Assembly (NCBI GenBank): GCA_004431415.1
Contig: QPMI01000565.1
Span: 1 to 64,000, forward strand
From: Cyanophora paradoxa
Lineage: Eukaryota; Glaucocystophyceae; Cyanophorales; Cyanophoraceae
DNA length: 64,000 bases
Direction of reading: 5' to 3'
Shown: positions 11,380 to 21,982 of the stretch, piece after piece
Position numbering within the stretch: position 1 is the first letter of the stretch
How the letters are laid out: every line of letters starts with the position of its first letter
Notes under the pieces: generated by a model
Seen by the model: only the letters and a program-made list of their open reading frames with translations
What the model was told of the DNA's origin: nothing
Databases searched by the model: none
Made by a program: the position numbers and the translations under genes

Positions 11380-11652
11380 ATGGATATAATACGAAAGTTT
11401 ATTGAGATGCTCAGTCTGCATGTGGTGAGCAATTGCCACAGTGGATGCTGTGACACAACAATAGAGTTTGAGATGTCAGATACTGAGGATAATGCCTCAG
11501 AAGCAAGAGAGAGAAGGAGGTCTACGATTTCTGTGGAGTCAATGCCAGCAGACCCCACAGAGTATACATATGAGCAACAGGAGTATCCAAGGAGAAGTTC
11601 TTTACCTGGTGAAAACGTTTTCTCTGGGAATATAAATGGAGGACACTATTAG
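11380..11652 (+). CDS. Small hypothetical protein, copy A
   Basis: 90 residues, conserved in the inverted copy (37683-37955). The N-terminal 25 residues are amphipathic and contain 'CHSGCC'. The rest is charged and serine-rich with 'RERRRST' and 'YPRRSSLP', which look like phosphorylatable or arginine-rich patches. It is preceded by TTTTATTAGAGAC. Its last 17 bases overlap the next gene, so the two are probably expressed together. No family recognised. Confidence 0.5.
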   Translation: MDIIRKFIEMLSLHVVSNCHSGCCDTTIEFEMSDTEDNASEARERRRSTISVESMPADPTEYTYEQQEYPRRSSLPGENVFSGNINGGHY

Positions 11653-11983
11653 TTTGATCGAGTTTACCAGTGATGAGCCTTTAACTGAGGGTGCTATTAG
11701 ACACATTCTAGCAATGCAGAAACGATATAGAGAGGACCCAGCATATAGAGAGTATAAAAAGCAGCAAGCCTTGGCATCCTATTATCGCAGAAAAGCCCAA
11801 AAAGAGGAGCAGAGACCCAGAGGTAGACCAATTAAATATTATTTGCCTACTGAAAGTAGCAATGGACCCCAGGTCTATAAGATAATTGAGAAAAAGCGGT
11901 CTCAGTATGCCACTGAGGCAGCTATAAAACTTTACAGACAGGAACTGGTGTTGACCGCAAAAAATGACTTAAAGAAAAAGTAG
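11636..11983 (+). CDS. Small basic protein with AT-hook-like motif, copy A
   Basis: 115 residues. Residues 28-55 contain 'KRYREDPAYREYKKQQALASYY', a charged helical repeat, followed by RPRGRPIKYYLP whose RGRP core is that of an AT-hook minor-groove binder. The start codon lies inside the end of the previous gene. The inverted copy matches up to base 11930 and then diverges, giving a different last 20 residues. DNA binding or genome condensation is inferred from the motif and charge. Confidence 0.55.
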   Translation: MEDTISLIEFTSDEPLTEGAIRHILAMQKRYREDPAYREYKKQQALASYYRRKAQKEEQRPRGRPIKYYLPTESSNGPQVYKIIEKKRSQYATEAAIKLYRQELVLTAKNDLKKK

Positions 11984-12032
11984 ATAGGTTGTATTGAGGA
12001 AAAATTATTTTCGTATCTACTATTAAAGAGAA

Positions 12033-12359
12033 ATGCCAAATATCCGCAAGATACTCACAGATGATGAAAAAGCAGAGAAGCTGAGACTGAAAAGGGAGCA
12101 AGATGCCCAAAGAAAACGCGAAGCCTATCATAAAAAGAAGGAGGAACGATTATCCCAAGGAGCCGCTACAGTTCACACACCAGAAGAACTCAAAAAGATT
12201 GCCCTCAGACACCAGAGGAAATACAGGGAAAATGAAGAATATCGCGAGCAGAAAAAGGCAAAAGCGCTGGAATATTACCACAAGAAGAAAGATGAACAGC
12301 CCAAGACACCCAAAGAGCATAAACCGGTTGGAAGACCTCGGAAATATATCGAAGAATAA
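12033..12359 (+). CDS. Small basic protein with AT-hook-like C-terminus
   Basis: 108 residues, very rich in Lys, Arg and Glu, mostly helical by composition. Residues 60-85 hold 'HQRKYRENEEYREQKKAKAL', the same charged repeat as the preceding gene, and the C-terminus is KPVGRPRKYIEE with an AT-hook-like GRPRK core. Preceded by CTATTAAAGAGAA directly before the ATG. A functional counterpart at 34127-34381 sits at the same place before the other primase. Probably a DNA-associated protein; inference only. Confidence 0.5.
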   Translation: MPNIRKILTDDEKAEKLRLKREQDAQRKREAYHKKKEERLSQGAATVHTPEELKKIALRHQRKYRENEEYREQKKAKALEYYHKKKDEQPKTPKEHKPVGRPRKYIEE

Positions 12360-12363
12360 ATTC

Positions 12364-12402
12364 TCGATCAAACCAAATCTTGTAGAAATTGATTTGATCG
12401 GA
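12364..12402. terminator. Hairpin after small basic gene
   Basis: CGATCAAA and TTTGATCG form an 8-bp stem starting a few bases after the stop codon of the gene at 12033-12359. A different hairpin (CCCAGC...GCTGGG) lies at the matching place after 34127-34381. Possible transcript-end signal. Confidence 0.3.
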
Positions 12403-12469
12403 GGCAAAAAAATGACAGCTTTCTTCCCTCTTTTTTAAAACTGTACCTATATATCGAGACAGTATCCCT

Positions 12470-12518
12470 ACCCAAAACTACTTAAGGACTTGGCAAATAA
12501 AAGGATATATATAAAAGA
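12470..12518 (+). promoter_or_regulatory. Putative promoter of primase-helicase (shared motif)
   Basis: The sequence ACCCAAAACTACTTAA, then an AT spacer, then GATATATATAAAAG lies 60 bases before the primase-helicase start. The same pair (ACCCAAAACTACTTAA ... TATATATATAAAAG) lies before the unrelated primase-helicase at 34592. Conservation upstream of two non-homologous replication genes suggests a common replication-gene promoter. Confidence 0.5.
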
Positions 12519-12577
12519 CAATTCCTCCTTCCGAAATTATTTTCTTTGTTAAAGGTAGAAGTCCCCCAAAATCGAAA

Positions 12578-15164
12578 ATGAACAAAATCGAGAAATTCGC
12601 CACCCCTGTTGAAAATGCTACATTCCTTAGTACTCTCATTGGTGATCGCAACAAGGTCACCCATGTATTTGATTCTGCTGAAGATGCCTTGAAGCAATTG
12701 ATAATAGCAAGGTTAAGACCTGGGCTGAATGCATTCAGCCTGAACAAGTCACCAGAGTTTACCTGGACCTGGATAGATTCGTTGATTTGAAGGAGAACAT
12801 TGCTGATAATTATGCTGAGGCGGAAACTGTTGTAAGAGAGATGAGAGATAAGTTATGGAAGCGATCTGGGACCACTTCAATTAACGATATTGCTGTTGCA
12901 GTTCGCCATAGAAAGGTCCATTTGATCAAGGAGGATGGTATTAAGTTCAAGATCTCAGCCCACTTTATCATTAAATCGCTTGCATGCAAACATGAAGATA
13001 TCCCAAGCTTTTCAAAGCTATGGATTGGTGCAAAATGAGGATTATGACAGTGGAGTTTACAGCTCCACACAGAACCTTATCTGCCTCAATTGCTGCAAAG
13101 GTGAGACTCTCGATGCTCAAAATAAATCAAAGAAAGATGTTGATAAAAACGTTTGCTTTAAGAAATTCGTTGACTGTGACAAAGTGTTAATGCGAAATGA
13201 GGACTTCTTTGTATCTTTCTTCTCAGCTTCTACTAAACTTGTGGATGAATCGAATATTTCTGCATTCGCAAATTATAGCCCTGAGCCAAAACCAGTTAAA
13301 AAGGAGCCAAAAAGTGATAAAGTGAAGACTGAGAAGGTAGAAGCTGAAAAAGACACTGAACCCGAAAATCCTGTTACTTTCGAACTGCTACAAAGTGTTA
13401 TAATGGGTCTAAATGGTGAGAGAGCTAATGAGTATAAAACTTGGATTGATGTAGGACTGGTCATCATCAATGTTGGGGAAGACAACAAGTTCACCCCTAA
13501 AATGCAAGCTGAACTCTTCCACCAATTCTCAGAACAGAGTGACAAGTATGATTATGATGAATGCCAGGAGAAGTTTACACAGCTTCGCAGAAGCAAGAAG
13601 AAGGCTGAGCCTGGCAAAGTGTTGACCTTCAAATCCTTGGTTTATTGGTTGAGCAAAGATAACAATGAGCTTTTCAAGGAACTCTTCCCCAAAAAGTATG
13701 CATTCCTACCAGAGGACACAGATGAAATCGATTACAAGACTGCAAGTATCCCTCCTTTGGCTGAACATTACAATGTGCATAAGAGGTATTTCAATGCTCG
13801 AATGCATCATGTTGAAAATGTTGGTTGTGTGATGCTCTGGGATGAACAACTACTTTGCTGGATGCCCAAAGATATTGGAAGCTCTCTACAAAGCATTTCC
13901 CCATTTGATGCATAAGGTGATTGTCAATGAGGGAACAGATAATGAGAAAGAGAAATGGGAGCAATCATTTAGGAAATGGATTGTGGATCCAACAGCCACA
14001 AGATCAACTTACATGGATTTCCTTCCCCTCCTGCTTCTCTCAGTGCAAAATGCAAGTCTGTATTTAATCTCTATCCAGGAATGAAGGTCGACCATCAGCA
14101 ATTCGAAAATGCTCCAGAGGATGTAACTGCTGAGATGATTAAGCCTTTCCTAGATCACTTGTTCTTAATGTCTGGTGAGGATCAAAATACCTATGAATAT
14201 CTGTTGAAATGGTTTGCCCACATGCTGCAAAAGCCTGGGAACTCAATGGAGTATCCTTAATCTTCATTGGTGAGCAGGGAACTGGTAAAAATGTGTTGGT
14301 TGATACTTTCCAAAAGAAGATACTTGGAGATGCCCTAAGTTATGCAACTGGAAAGCCAAAAGAGGATCTGTTTGGTCGATTTGCCCACAATAGAGAGGAT
14401 AAGATCTTGATTGTTGTGAATGAAGCCTCAGGCAAGGACACATTCGAAAATAATGATATGCTCAAAGATCTCATAACTTCTGATAAGATTGTAATTGAAC
14501 ACAAAGGGATAGATTCATACACAAAAAGCAACTTTGCCAGGATTATATTCACCAGCAATAACAACATTCCAGTGAAAATTGAAGCTGGAGATAGGCGATT
14601 TGTGGTTGTTGAAGTTAGTAAGAAATTCGCAAAGGATAGGTCATACTTCCTTCCACTTGTAAAATGGCTAAATGATCACTGCAATATTCGAAACATTGCC
14701 CACTATTTGAGAACCAAAGTTGACTGTGAGGATGTGAACTGGATTGCTGATAGACCCCTTACAAATAAATACTATTTAGCCCAACAGGTGTGCGCTCCAA
14801 TCATTCTTATGTTCACTAAGTGGCTTGTGGATCGAGGCTTAATTTCCGAGAATAAATGCAAGTCTGGTAGCCTTGTGGAAACCTGGAAGTGGTTCCAGGA
14901 GTTATTACCAGCAATAAATATAAAAACGATTATAATAGTCGCCGATATTATACTGAAATGAGAAGTGTTACATATATCCAAGTGAAAACTACAAATGGCA
15001 AACAATACTATCATTTCCTATTCCCACAAGTATTTGAGGAATTCAGAAAGATGAAGCTTGTAGATGATGAGACTATTGAGGAAGAAGCTAATCCAAGGAT
15101 GAAACAGGACCTACCTGCTGCTGATCCTGATGCATCAGATTATGATTCTGATGTTGAAGTTTAG
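12578..15164 (+). pseudogene. Primase-helicase with PriCT_2 domain and SF3 helicase (frameshifted)
   Basis: Open pieces in several frames cover about 860 residues. A cysteine-bearing N-terminal region (12578-13260) probably is the primase part. A PriCT_2-like domain follows ('NGERANEYKTWIDVGLVII', about 13370-13660). Then an SF3/D5-like helicase: Walker A GEQGTGKN near 14270, Walker B 'ILIVVNEASGK' near 14405, and motif C 'IIFTSNNNIP' near 14545. Breaks lie near 12785, 13030, 13880, 14065, 14225 and 14900. The role is helicase/primase in element replication. It is not homologous end to end with the enzyme at 34592-36918, although both are D5-class. The acidic C-terminal tail resembles those of replication proteins. 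Confidence 0.7.
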
Positions 15165-15169
15165 GTTTA

Positions 15170-15360
15170 CTCAAAAGTGGACTCATGGTTGACTCAAATT
15201 TATCATAAAAGACCCAAACAGTCTTTTATTTATGGTTTATTTATCGATTAGGTTGACTAAGTGGGGGGAGTTGACTCTTTTGTTCACAGATTCTAAAAAA
15301 GGACTCTGCCCTAAAAAGAAATAAAAAGTGCCTCAACTTCACCCACTAAGTCAACCAAAA
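15170..15360. repeat. Internal copy of terminal-type GACTCA/GTTGACTAAGT inverted repeat
   Basis: Between the helicase and the GIY-YIG gene the sequence repeats elements of the termini: 'GTGGACTCATGGTTGACTCA', then a hairpin ATAAAAGAC...GTCTTTTAT (15205-15231), then arms GGTTGACTAAGTGGG (15251) and CCCACTAAGTCAACC (about 15344) facing each other. The same arms occur at 21269-21383 and 58190-58305. Possible replication or recombination site; inference. Confidence 0.55.
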
Positions 15361-15407
15361 AATGATTTAAGAGATAGAAAAATATATTTATATGTTAGAA
15401 GTAAGAC

Positions 15408-15758
15408 ATGGCTGGAACAGATCATGATTCTGGATCGATCTATATGATTGAGAGTCAGGAAATGAACAAAATCTACATAGGGAGAACCTCACAGCCACTA
15501 CACAAAAGATGGAGACAACACAAATCAGGTGAAATGAAATCCACAGCAGACCTATGCAAGGCTTCTGATGTGAGGTTTTCAGTCCTTTATTCAACTAAGA
15601 AGGGTGGGCATGAAGACCTTATGAACAGAGAAGCATATTACATGTATCTCTTTGAACCTTGGATAGTCAATCTACAAAAACCGAAATCTCGATTTAGGAT
15701 TAATAGGTTTTTGCGATTTCATTCAGAGGAAGCCAATGGATCCATTAAAACATTTTAA
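15408..15758 (+). CDS. GIY-YIG endonuclease
   Basis: 116 residues. The family core is visible: 'GSIYMI' (GIY strand, residues 9-14), 'KIYIGRT' (YIG strand, 21-27), the conserved Arg in 'KRWRQH' (33-38), the catalytic Glu in 'NREAYYMYLF' near 72-81 and the late Asn in 'VNLQKP'. Length fits a stand-alone catalytic domain. GIY-YIG genes are common in Mavirus-like virophages and Polinton-like viruses. It lies between the replication helicase and the polymerase. The third element shows only the last codons of its copy at the right edge. Confidence 0.75.
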   Translation: MAGTDHDSGSIYMIESQEMNKIYIGRTSQPLHKRWRQHKSGEMKSTADLCKASDVRFSVLYSTKKGGHEDLMNREAYYMYLFEPWIVNLQKPKSRFRINRFLRFHSEEANGSIKTF

Positions 15759-15818
15759 ATTGCGTTTAGAACATCCTAAAATAAAATATCCCCTTAGAAT
15801 AGGAACAAGTTAGGAATA

Positions 15819-18800
15819 ATGCCCCGAATTACCAACAAACTCATAAGGGAGAAGAAATGGAACTCATGGGATTGCTGGGAACACTATATGCAGCCCATGA
15901 AATAACAGAGGCTGAATATGACCGGGAAATAGATTTAATTGCAAGGGCAGACCCACTTTAAGCAGATTAACCAGAAAAGCAAATAACCTATATGATAAAA
16001 TTGAAACCTTGGATGAACTGGATAGGCTTAGGCAAATAGAACCAGAGGCAGAAGATGGAACAGCCATGAATGAATTATATCGCTGGCTCACATACAGAGC
16101 CAGAAGGGAAGTTGTTGTAGATGTGATTGAATTCCTGGATAGAATTGCTACATCCCTTCCAAATCGATTAAAGCAGGGTTTAGATCAATTCAGGGCAATC
16201 AAGGTTCGCTTGTCTTTTATCTGCAAGTTCGTTAAAGTGAGCAATCCACAGGTTTGGATATCGAAATACATTTACAGTGATTACTTTGTATTAACCAGGT
16301 CGAGAAATATTCGAACTGAGCTGAATAAAGCAGCCCAAATGTGTCAGGAGCAGATGAATGTGGTTGATAGCTATCGCTTAGAAAGAATTGAAATACTCAG
16401 AGTGGCTATTATGAGTTATGCTCCAACTGGTGGATGCTTTCTACAAACCCCAGAGTGGATTGCTAGGAAGAGAGCCACAGTGAATATTCGAAATATAGAT
16501 GATTCCTGCTTCGAAAATGCGATTTTAGCCTCGATTTACAGAAAATCTATTAACTCCCATAAGAGGAATGAGCTTTCACAATATCGCAAATGGAAATACT
16601 CAGCAATCGCTTATAATCCGCTGGCTCTCAATTTCGACAATATCCCATTCCCTGTTGCCTGTGATGCTGAAATAATTGATAAATTCGAGGCTCAAAATGC
16701 AGGCATTAGCATTAATATATTCGGAATCGATGGAGAGGTTGTTTATCCCCTGCATCAATCCAGTTACCCAGGCAGAAAGCATAAGGTTAATCTCATGCTG
16801 ATATTTGATGATGAAGGGAATGGTCATTATATTACAATCATGTCCCTTTCAAGATTATTGAAAGTAAACCATGAAACATACAATGATCAGAAGTTACACT
16901 ACTGTGATACATGCTTATCTCGATTCAGGTCTGAGGCTAAACTCACTGCTCATGTGGACTCAAACAGATGCATTGATTGGAGACTCTCAAAGGGAATCAC
17001 ACCTAAACCTGAGACCACCATAGAGTTTGGACTCAAAAACCTCAGGAAAACTGTTTGGCTTCCTGTTGTGGTTTACTGCAAGATTGAACATAGAAGCATC
17101 CCCATTGATGCATCGAAATCCAAGAGGGAAGTCTCAGCAGTCAACATTAGAATAGTCACTGGGGCAGATGTTCAGGAGTTTCGATTTGAGGGTCAGGATC
17201 CAATGGGAGGTCTGTTTGAATGCTTGGAGTCCAAAGCAAGAGAGCTAATCGATTTCCTGTTCACCAATATTCCCATGAATGAACTCACAGATGAGCAAAA
17301 GGCTATTTACAGAGCTACCAAACACTGTTACCTTTGCAGTGAGAGGTTCACCAAGGAAAACTTCAAATGCAGGGATCATGATCACCACACAGGTAATTAC
17401 ATTGCACCTGCATGCAGAAACTGCAATCTCCATAGGAGAATCTCAAAGCAAACAAAAGTAGCAGTGGTTGTTGACCAAATGGATGACTGTGGGACATTCA
17501 TTTTCAGAAAAATAGCAGGCATGGGTGATAAAAAGCGAATCGAAATCCTTTCGAAAAACTTTGATCAATACCTTTCATTGCAATGGGGTCTTTACAAGTT
17601 CATTGATGCAAGTAATTTATGGACTTTGGGGCTGCTGATGTAGATGAGTTAATGAGCAAATTCCAGGCTTTCAGAAGGCTTTCACACTCAGTATATGGAT
17701 TGGACCCAGTTCATTATGTATCTGCACCTGGTTATCTTGGGATGCTATGCTTAGGACCACCAAGGCAAAAATAGAGCTTATAAGTGATGTAGAGCAATAC
17801 GAATTTGTTGAGAGGGAATCAGGGTGGCTTTGCAACAATGCCTTGTAGGTATGCTGAGGCTGATGGTGAAAACTCCCACATTATGCTGTTTGATGCTAAC
17901 AACTTGTATGGCTACTGTTTGAGTCAGCCAATTCCAGTTGGTGATTTTAGATGGGAGACCGAATTCAACCCACAAGATAACAGATCCAGTTTCCTAGAAG
18001 TTGATCTGGATTACCCAATTAGGCTGTTTCTAGATCACAGTGATTCCCCCTAATTATTAACAAGAAAATAATAGATTATGCCGAATTATCACAATATCAA
18101 AAGAGCCTATTAGATCTTTCAGGAGAAGAGCTTGATAAGACCCCTAAGCTAACTGCAACCTTTGGTTCTGTGACAAACTATGTGATTTCTGAGCCTCTTC
18201 TGCAATATCTGTTGGACAAAGGGGTGAAATTAAAGAAAGTTCACAGGGTCCTATCATTTACTGTGGCTCCTGTAATGAAACCCTATATTGAGCTGAATAC
18301 TGACATGAGAAGGAAAGCAGTGAATAAATTCGAGGCTGATTTCTATAAACTCATGAATAACTCAATCTATGGGAAATGCATTGAATCTTGCAGAGGTAGA
18401 TCTGTGGTTAAGATTGCAAACAGTGAGAAACTGTTTATGAAATATGCAGCCTCCCCATTGGTGAAATCAACAAGTCCCATAAACGAAAAAGCAGTTGCCT
18501 TTGAGTTTTACACAAAGCATGTGAAGCTAGATAAGCCAGTTGCTATTGGGGCTTATGTTCTGGATGCAGCCAAACTGCATAACTACAAGTTCTTCTATGA
18601 TACTGTAAGGTCCCAATGGACAAAAGCAAAGTTACTATTCCATGATACTGACTCCTTTTGTCTATATATCGAATCTAAGACCCTACAAAAAGATATAGAG
18701 AATATATCCTATGCATTAGACCTTGGAGGTGATTCCAGAATGACCCAGGTAAATACAAAAATGAAATGCCTGGCTCTGCTATATTGGAGTATGTGGGTCT

Positions 18801-19056
18801 GAGAGCTAAAGTTTACAGTTTCAGAACTGCTGAGATTGAGAGGAGTAAGCTCTCTGGGACTTCAACTGAGGAACTCCAATTTAATGATTTTAAACAGTGT
18901 TTATTTGCAGGTATCAGCAAGACTGTGACTGCAAAGCAGAAAAGAAGGGCAGATCACACAATAATAGACACTGTGAGTAGAAGGGTTGCCCTAAGCTGCT
19001 TTGATGCAAAGAGATACATCTTACCAGATGGTATTAATTCTGTTCCTTTTAATTAA
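15819..19056 (+). pseudogene. polB: Protein-primed family B DNA polymerase, copy A (frameshifted)
   Basis: Open pieces in several frames cover roughly 1075 residues. A zinc-binding segment 'HCYLCSERF...CRDHDHHTG...CRNCNL' (17320-17430) is typical of Polinton polymerases. Polymerase motif A is 'DANNLYGYCLSQP' near 17895, motif B 'KLMNNSIYGK' near 18350, and motif C 'HDTDSF' near 18642. These mark a DNA_pol_B_2 protein-primed enzyme that replicates the linear element. Breaks occur near 15855, 15945, 17615, 17720, 17815, 18050 and 18750. The inverted copy is broken at partly different bases, for example near 15945 where each copy lacks a different homopolymer base. The stop is 3 bases before the integrase start. 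Confidence 0.85.
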
Positions 19057-19059
19057 GAG

Positions 19060-20441
19060 ATGCCAGCAACTGGAAGAATAGTTAGGAGAACCACTGAGCA
19101 ACTACAAGGTAACCTACTGCCTATCACAGTTCCCAAGGAGGAAAAGGGAGAATCTCGAATTGTAAAAAAGTCAGAGATGAAAGAGCTTGTCCCAGTAGAG
19201 ATCCCAGTTGCTATTGCAGTGAAAGAAACCAGCAAGATTGCCAAGAGATTCTATGATGTGAGAACTGGTTACAAAGGGCTTCAAGCTATGAGGGCTGAGT
19301 TACCTGATGAATCCTATAAGCAGTTGCAAGAGTTCTATAAAAAACAAGAAGTTGTTCAGATCAATGCACCTGCTATATCTAGGAAGAGAGATCCCATGGT
19401 CCCAATTAGGCAACCCTTGATACCTATGTGATTGATTTGCTCTTTTCCCAGCTTATAAGAAACAAAACAATGGCTATGATACCTTTATGACTGCAATGGA
19501 ATCTACACTGAGAACTGGGTATATCATACCTATAAGGATAAATCAGCTCTCACTACATTAGCTGCATTTAAACAGCTTGAAATGAGAGTGGCAAGACCCA
19601 TAGTAAAAGTTCAATCAGATGCTGGAGTGAATTCCAAAATCGAATATTCCAGGAGTATTTATCTAGTAAATTCATAGAACACCAAGTGAGTGGAACTGCT
19701 GACCATAGAAGCCAAGGTCGAATTGAAGCCTTTAACAAGCAGATTAAGAGACTGATCACAAACTATTGCATAGCTAATAACACAGCTAGATTCTTTGATG
19801 TGTTAGGTGATATTGAGTATAATTACAATAATACAGTTCACTCAGCTACTAAGATGAAGCCAGGCGAAACTACAGAGGAGCATTATAGGTATATAGTGGG
19901 ATTAGAAGATGAAAGATTCAAGAAATCAATAGCTTACCTTGATACCATGCAGCCTGGCATGTTTGTTAGAGTGAAAGTTGAGAAGAACCCCTTTGCTAAA
20001 CAGGGTAACAATTGGTCTAGGATGGTTTACACTGTTGATAGTAGGGAAGGCTTTAAGTTTAAGCTAAGGAGTCCCACTGGTGAGATCATAGAAAACAGGT
20101 TTGCTTTCCATGAGCTGTTGCCTGTGAATGCAGTTGAATATCTAGAAACCCCTACAGTGGATGCCTTGGAGCAAGCCAAAGAGGAAGCCAAGGTTGATGC
20201 TGCTATAAGGAGAGAAGGCATAGAAGCTGCTAATGAAGTCCCAGATAAGCCTTTGATAGAGGCTAGAAAGGAGAAGACTGGCAAGGTTAATAGGGAACTC
20301 AAAAAGCTCACTATAGCAGGGACACAGAAACTTTCTGAGGTTAATAGCCAGAGATGGTATAATGACTTTCAGACTACTAAGGAGTCATATACAGCCCCTA
20401 AACCTCAGAGAACACTAAGAGAAAGGACCAAAACTAGCTAG
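19060..20441 (+). pseudogene. int: DDE integrase (rve), copy A (frameshifted)
   Basis: Counterpart of the open 453-residue gene at 59337-60698. The N-terminal third (19060-19431) and the C-terminal half (19686-20441) are open; breaks lie near 19420, 19540 and 19625. The catalytic Glu is in 'QGRIEAFNKQIK' near 19725, and a C-terminal SH3/chromo-like barrel runs about 19960-20130. Role: insertion of the element into host DNA. The C-terminus of this copy (…RTLRERTKTS) is longer than in the other copy because of a one-base difference. Inverted-repeat AACTAGCTAGTT follows the stop. Confidence 0.8.
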
Positions 20442-20484
20442 TTTGCTAGGACCAAAACTAGCCCAGGAGTCGACTTGGTGGTAA

Positions 20485-20558
20485 GCCGTTTTTGGCTCAG
20501 AGAATAGAGCGCTTGATTTCTGACTCAAAACTACGCGGTTCAAATCCGCTCGGGAACC
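20485..20558 (+). other. tRNA-like sequence with pol III A and B boxes, copy A
   Basis: A D-arm (GCTC-8 nt-GAGC, A-box-like TGGCTCAGAGAATAGAGC) and a T-arm (GCGG-TTCAAAT-CCGC, B-box GGTTCAAATCC) are spaced as in tRNAs. The anticodon stem TTGA/TCAA encloses 8 rather than 7 bases, and the 5' side does not pair with the 3' GGGAACC acceptor strand. It therefore looks like a tRNA relic or tRNA-derived pol III promoter, not a working tRNA. It is repeated at 59016-59090. Confidence 0.45.
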
Positions 20559-21149
20559 TTTACTTCGTTCGCCGTGAAACTTGAAAAGTAAAAAAAAACG
20601 CGGTTTTTTCTAGATTAATGCTGTACCCGTCTAGAAAATCAATATTAACGTTTGCTACGATATCTCAACACCAACTTATCAAATCGATGCGCTTAAAACG
20701 TCATAAAATCGAGCATTTCAAGGCGGTCACAGCGCTTATGAGCCATATCGGAATTTCACTAACTGTAACTCCAAATCGCGATGAAACCGATTTTGAATTT
20801 CGATTTTAAATTCGATTAAAATCCATTAAACGTGAGTTTTTAATATAGATCACTAGGAAGTTATCAAATCGATGCACTGACGGTCGAATATAATCACATA
20901 TATCATACATAACAATAACTTGCAATCACATATACGAATCGCAATGTGTATAGATCGCTATTACGATTAAAGCGAGTTTTGAAATTCAAAATTAATTCGA
21001 TTAAATTCGATTATAACTCAAAAATCGCGATTTATAACCATATACTTATCGTTTCGATCAACTTATGATATCGAATATTCAACTATATTATATTGCTTCG
21101 ATAACTGTGATCCCATCTATGATCCCATCAATCTAACACTGCATTTAGT

Positions 21150-21316
21150 AAGCATCTCCCCTTGATTCCCCCTATTATATTATATTTATATTTAAGTGGA
21201 CTCAAGGTTGACTCATATTAATCGTAAAAGTAGTAAAAGTATATGGATTTTGTTACGAATTCAATGCAAGGGTTGACTAAGTGGGTTGAGTTGACTCAAA
21301 TTTCACAGGAAATATT
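21150..21316 (+). repeat. Terminal inverted repeat segment, integrase end of A
   Basis: This segment (GCATCTCCCCTTGATTCCCC ... TTTCACAGGAAAT) matches 52882-53036 at the fibre end of B. B runs opposite to A, so within one element these would be inverted terminal repeats. The third element carries it in reverse complement at about 58265-58430. Contains GTGGACTCAAGGTTGACTCA and the GGTTGACTAAGTGGG arm. Confidence 0.75.
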
Positions 21317-21383
21317 TGGGACCAAAAGTTTTCTAAAAAGGATTTCAAAAAATGTGTCAACTCCCCCCACTTAGTCAACCCTG
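21269..21383. repeat. Long inverted repeat with GTTGACTAAGTGGG arms
   Basis: Arm AGGGTTGACTAAGTGGG at 21269 and its complement CCCACTTAGTCAACCCT ending at 21383 flank about 80 bases. It is present in the third element at 58190-58305, and as a shorter version at 15251-15358. Confidence 0.6.
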
Positions 21384-21910
21384 ACCATAAACAGTAAGGA
21401 TTTGAGCTAACATGTATCACAAAGTGAACATTTTGAGTCCACTTAGAAGATCCACTTTTGAAATCAAAGTTGATTTTGCTTGAAATTTCAAAGTTGATCT
21501 AAAAGTGAGTCCACCCTGATTGATTATGGTAACAAAGTTGACTAAGTTGACTAAGTTGAGTCATCTTAAGAAATTCAAGGAGACTAAGAGTTCAAAATGT
21601 TTATGAAAAGTGAGTCAACTTAGACCACTTATGATAACAAAGTTAAATATTTAATTGATTTAATCGGAAAAGAACATGATTTAATCGAATTTATTGATAT
21701 AATTCCGATTAGATTCATTTAGAATTCAATTAAAATCAATCGAAGTTATTGATATAATTCCGATTAACTACAATTAAGATACAATATCGATTAATCGAGT
21801 TTATCGATATAACATCGATTAAATTAATTGAAATTGCATATAAAAATATGAAAATTCATGTGAAAATTCAAATAAATTAATCGATTTTATTGATATAACA
21901 TCGAATCACA

Positions 21911-21982
21911 CATATGAATATTCATATTTTAATCCTGAGGCGGAACGCCGAGGGATTAAAATATGAATATTCATATGTGTGA
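21911..21982. repeat. Near-perfect palindrome at AT/GC junction, copy A
   Basis: Arms CACACATATGAATATTCATA... and their complement enclose GAGGCGGAACGCCGAGG, so about 75 bases fold into one hairpin with a few central mismatches. It occurs again, inverted, at 57592-57664. In both places one side is element AT-rich terminus and the other is GC-rich sequence. Confidence 0.7.

Larger units (their letters stand above)
20560..21910. other. AT-rich terminal non-coding region of element A
   Basis: About 1.35 kb without a credible gene. It contains TCGA-rich sequence, GACTCA and GTTGACTAAGT repeats (21190-21625), and at the end many ATCGATTAAAT-like repeats. A 63-codon open frame at 20618-20809 is conserved in the third element but has no recognisable features. 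The end 'ATCGAATCACACAT' abuts the palindrome. Confidence 0.55.
15752..21980 (+). repeat. 6.2-kb arm of large inverted repeat (integrase end, copy A)
   Basis: This stretch is repeated in reverse complement at 57592-64000 and the match continues to the right edge, so the true arm is longer. It holds the end of the GIY-YIG gene, polymerase, integrase, tRNA-like sequence, terminal AT-rich region and the palindrome. Differences are mostly single-base indels plus one insertion of about 190 bases at 59116-59305. Confidence 0.85.

Noticed and set aside
20485-20558. Functional tRNA gene
   Set aside because: The acceptor strands do not pair, one T-stem pair is mismatched and the anticodon loop has eight bases, so no amino acid can be assigned.
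20618-20809. 63-codon open frame conserved in both terminal regions
   Set aside because: Conservation equals that of the surrounding non-coding arm, there is no promoter-like motif, and no domain is visible.
21911-21982. Poxvirus-like concatemer junction (hairpin telomere)
   Set aside because: The symmetry stops at the palindrome; the flanks differ completely (AT-rich element versus GC-rich DNA), unlike a true concatemer junction.
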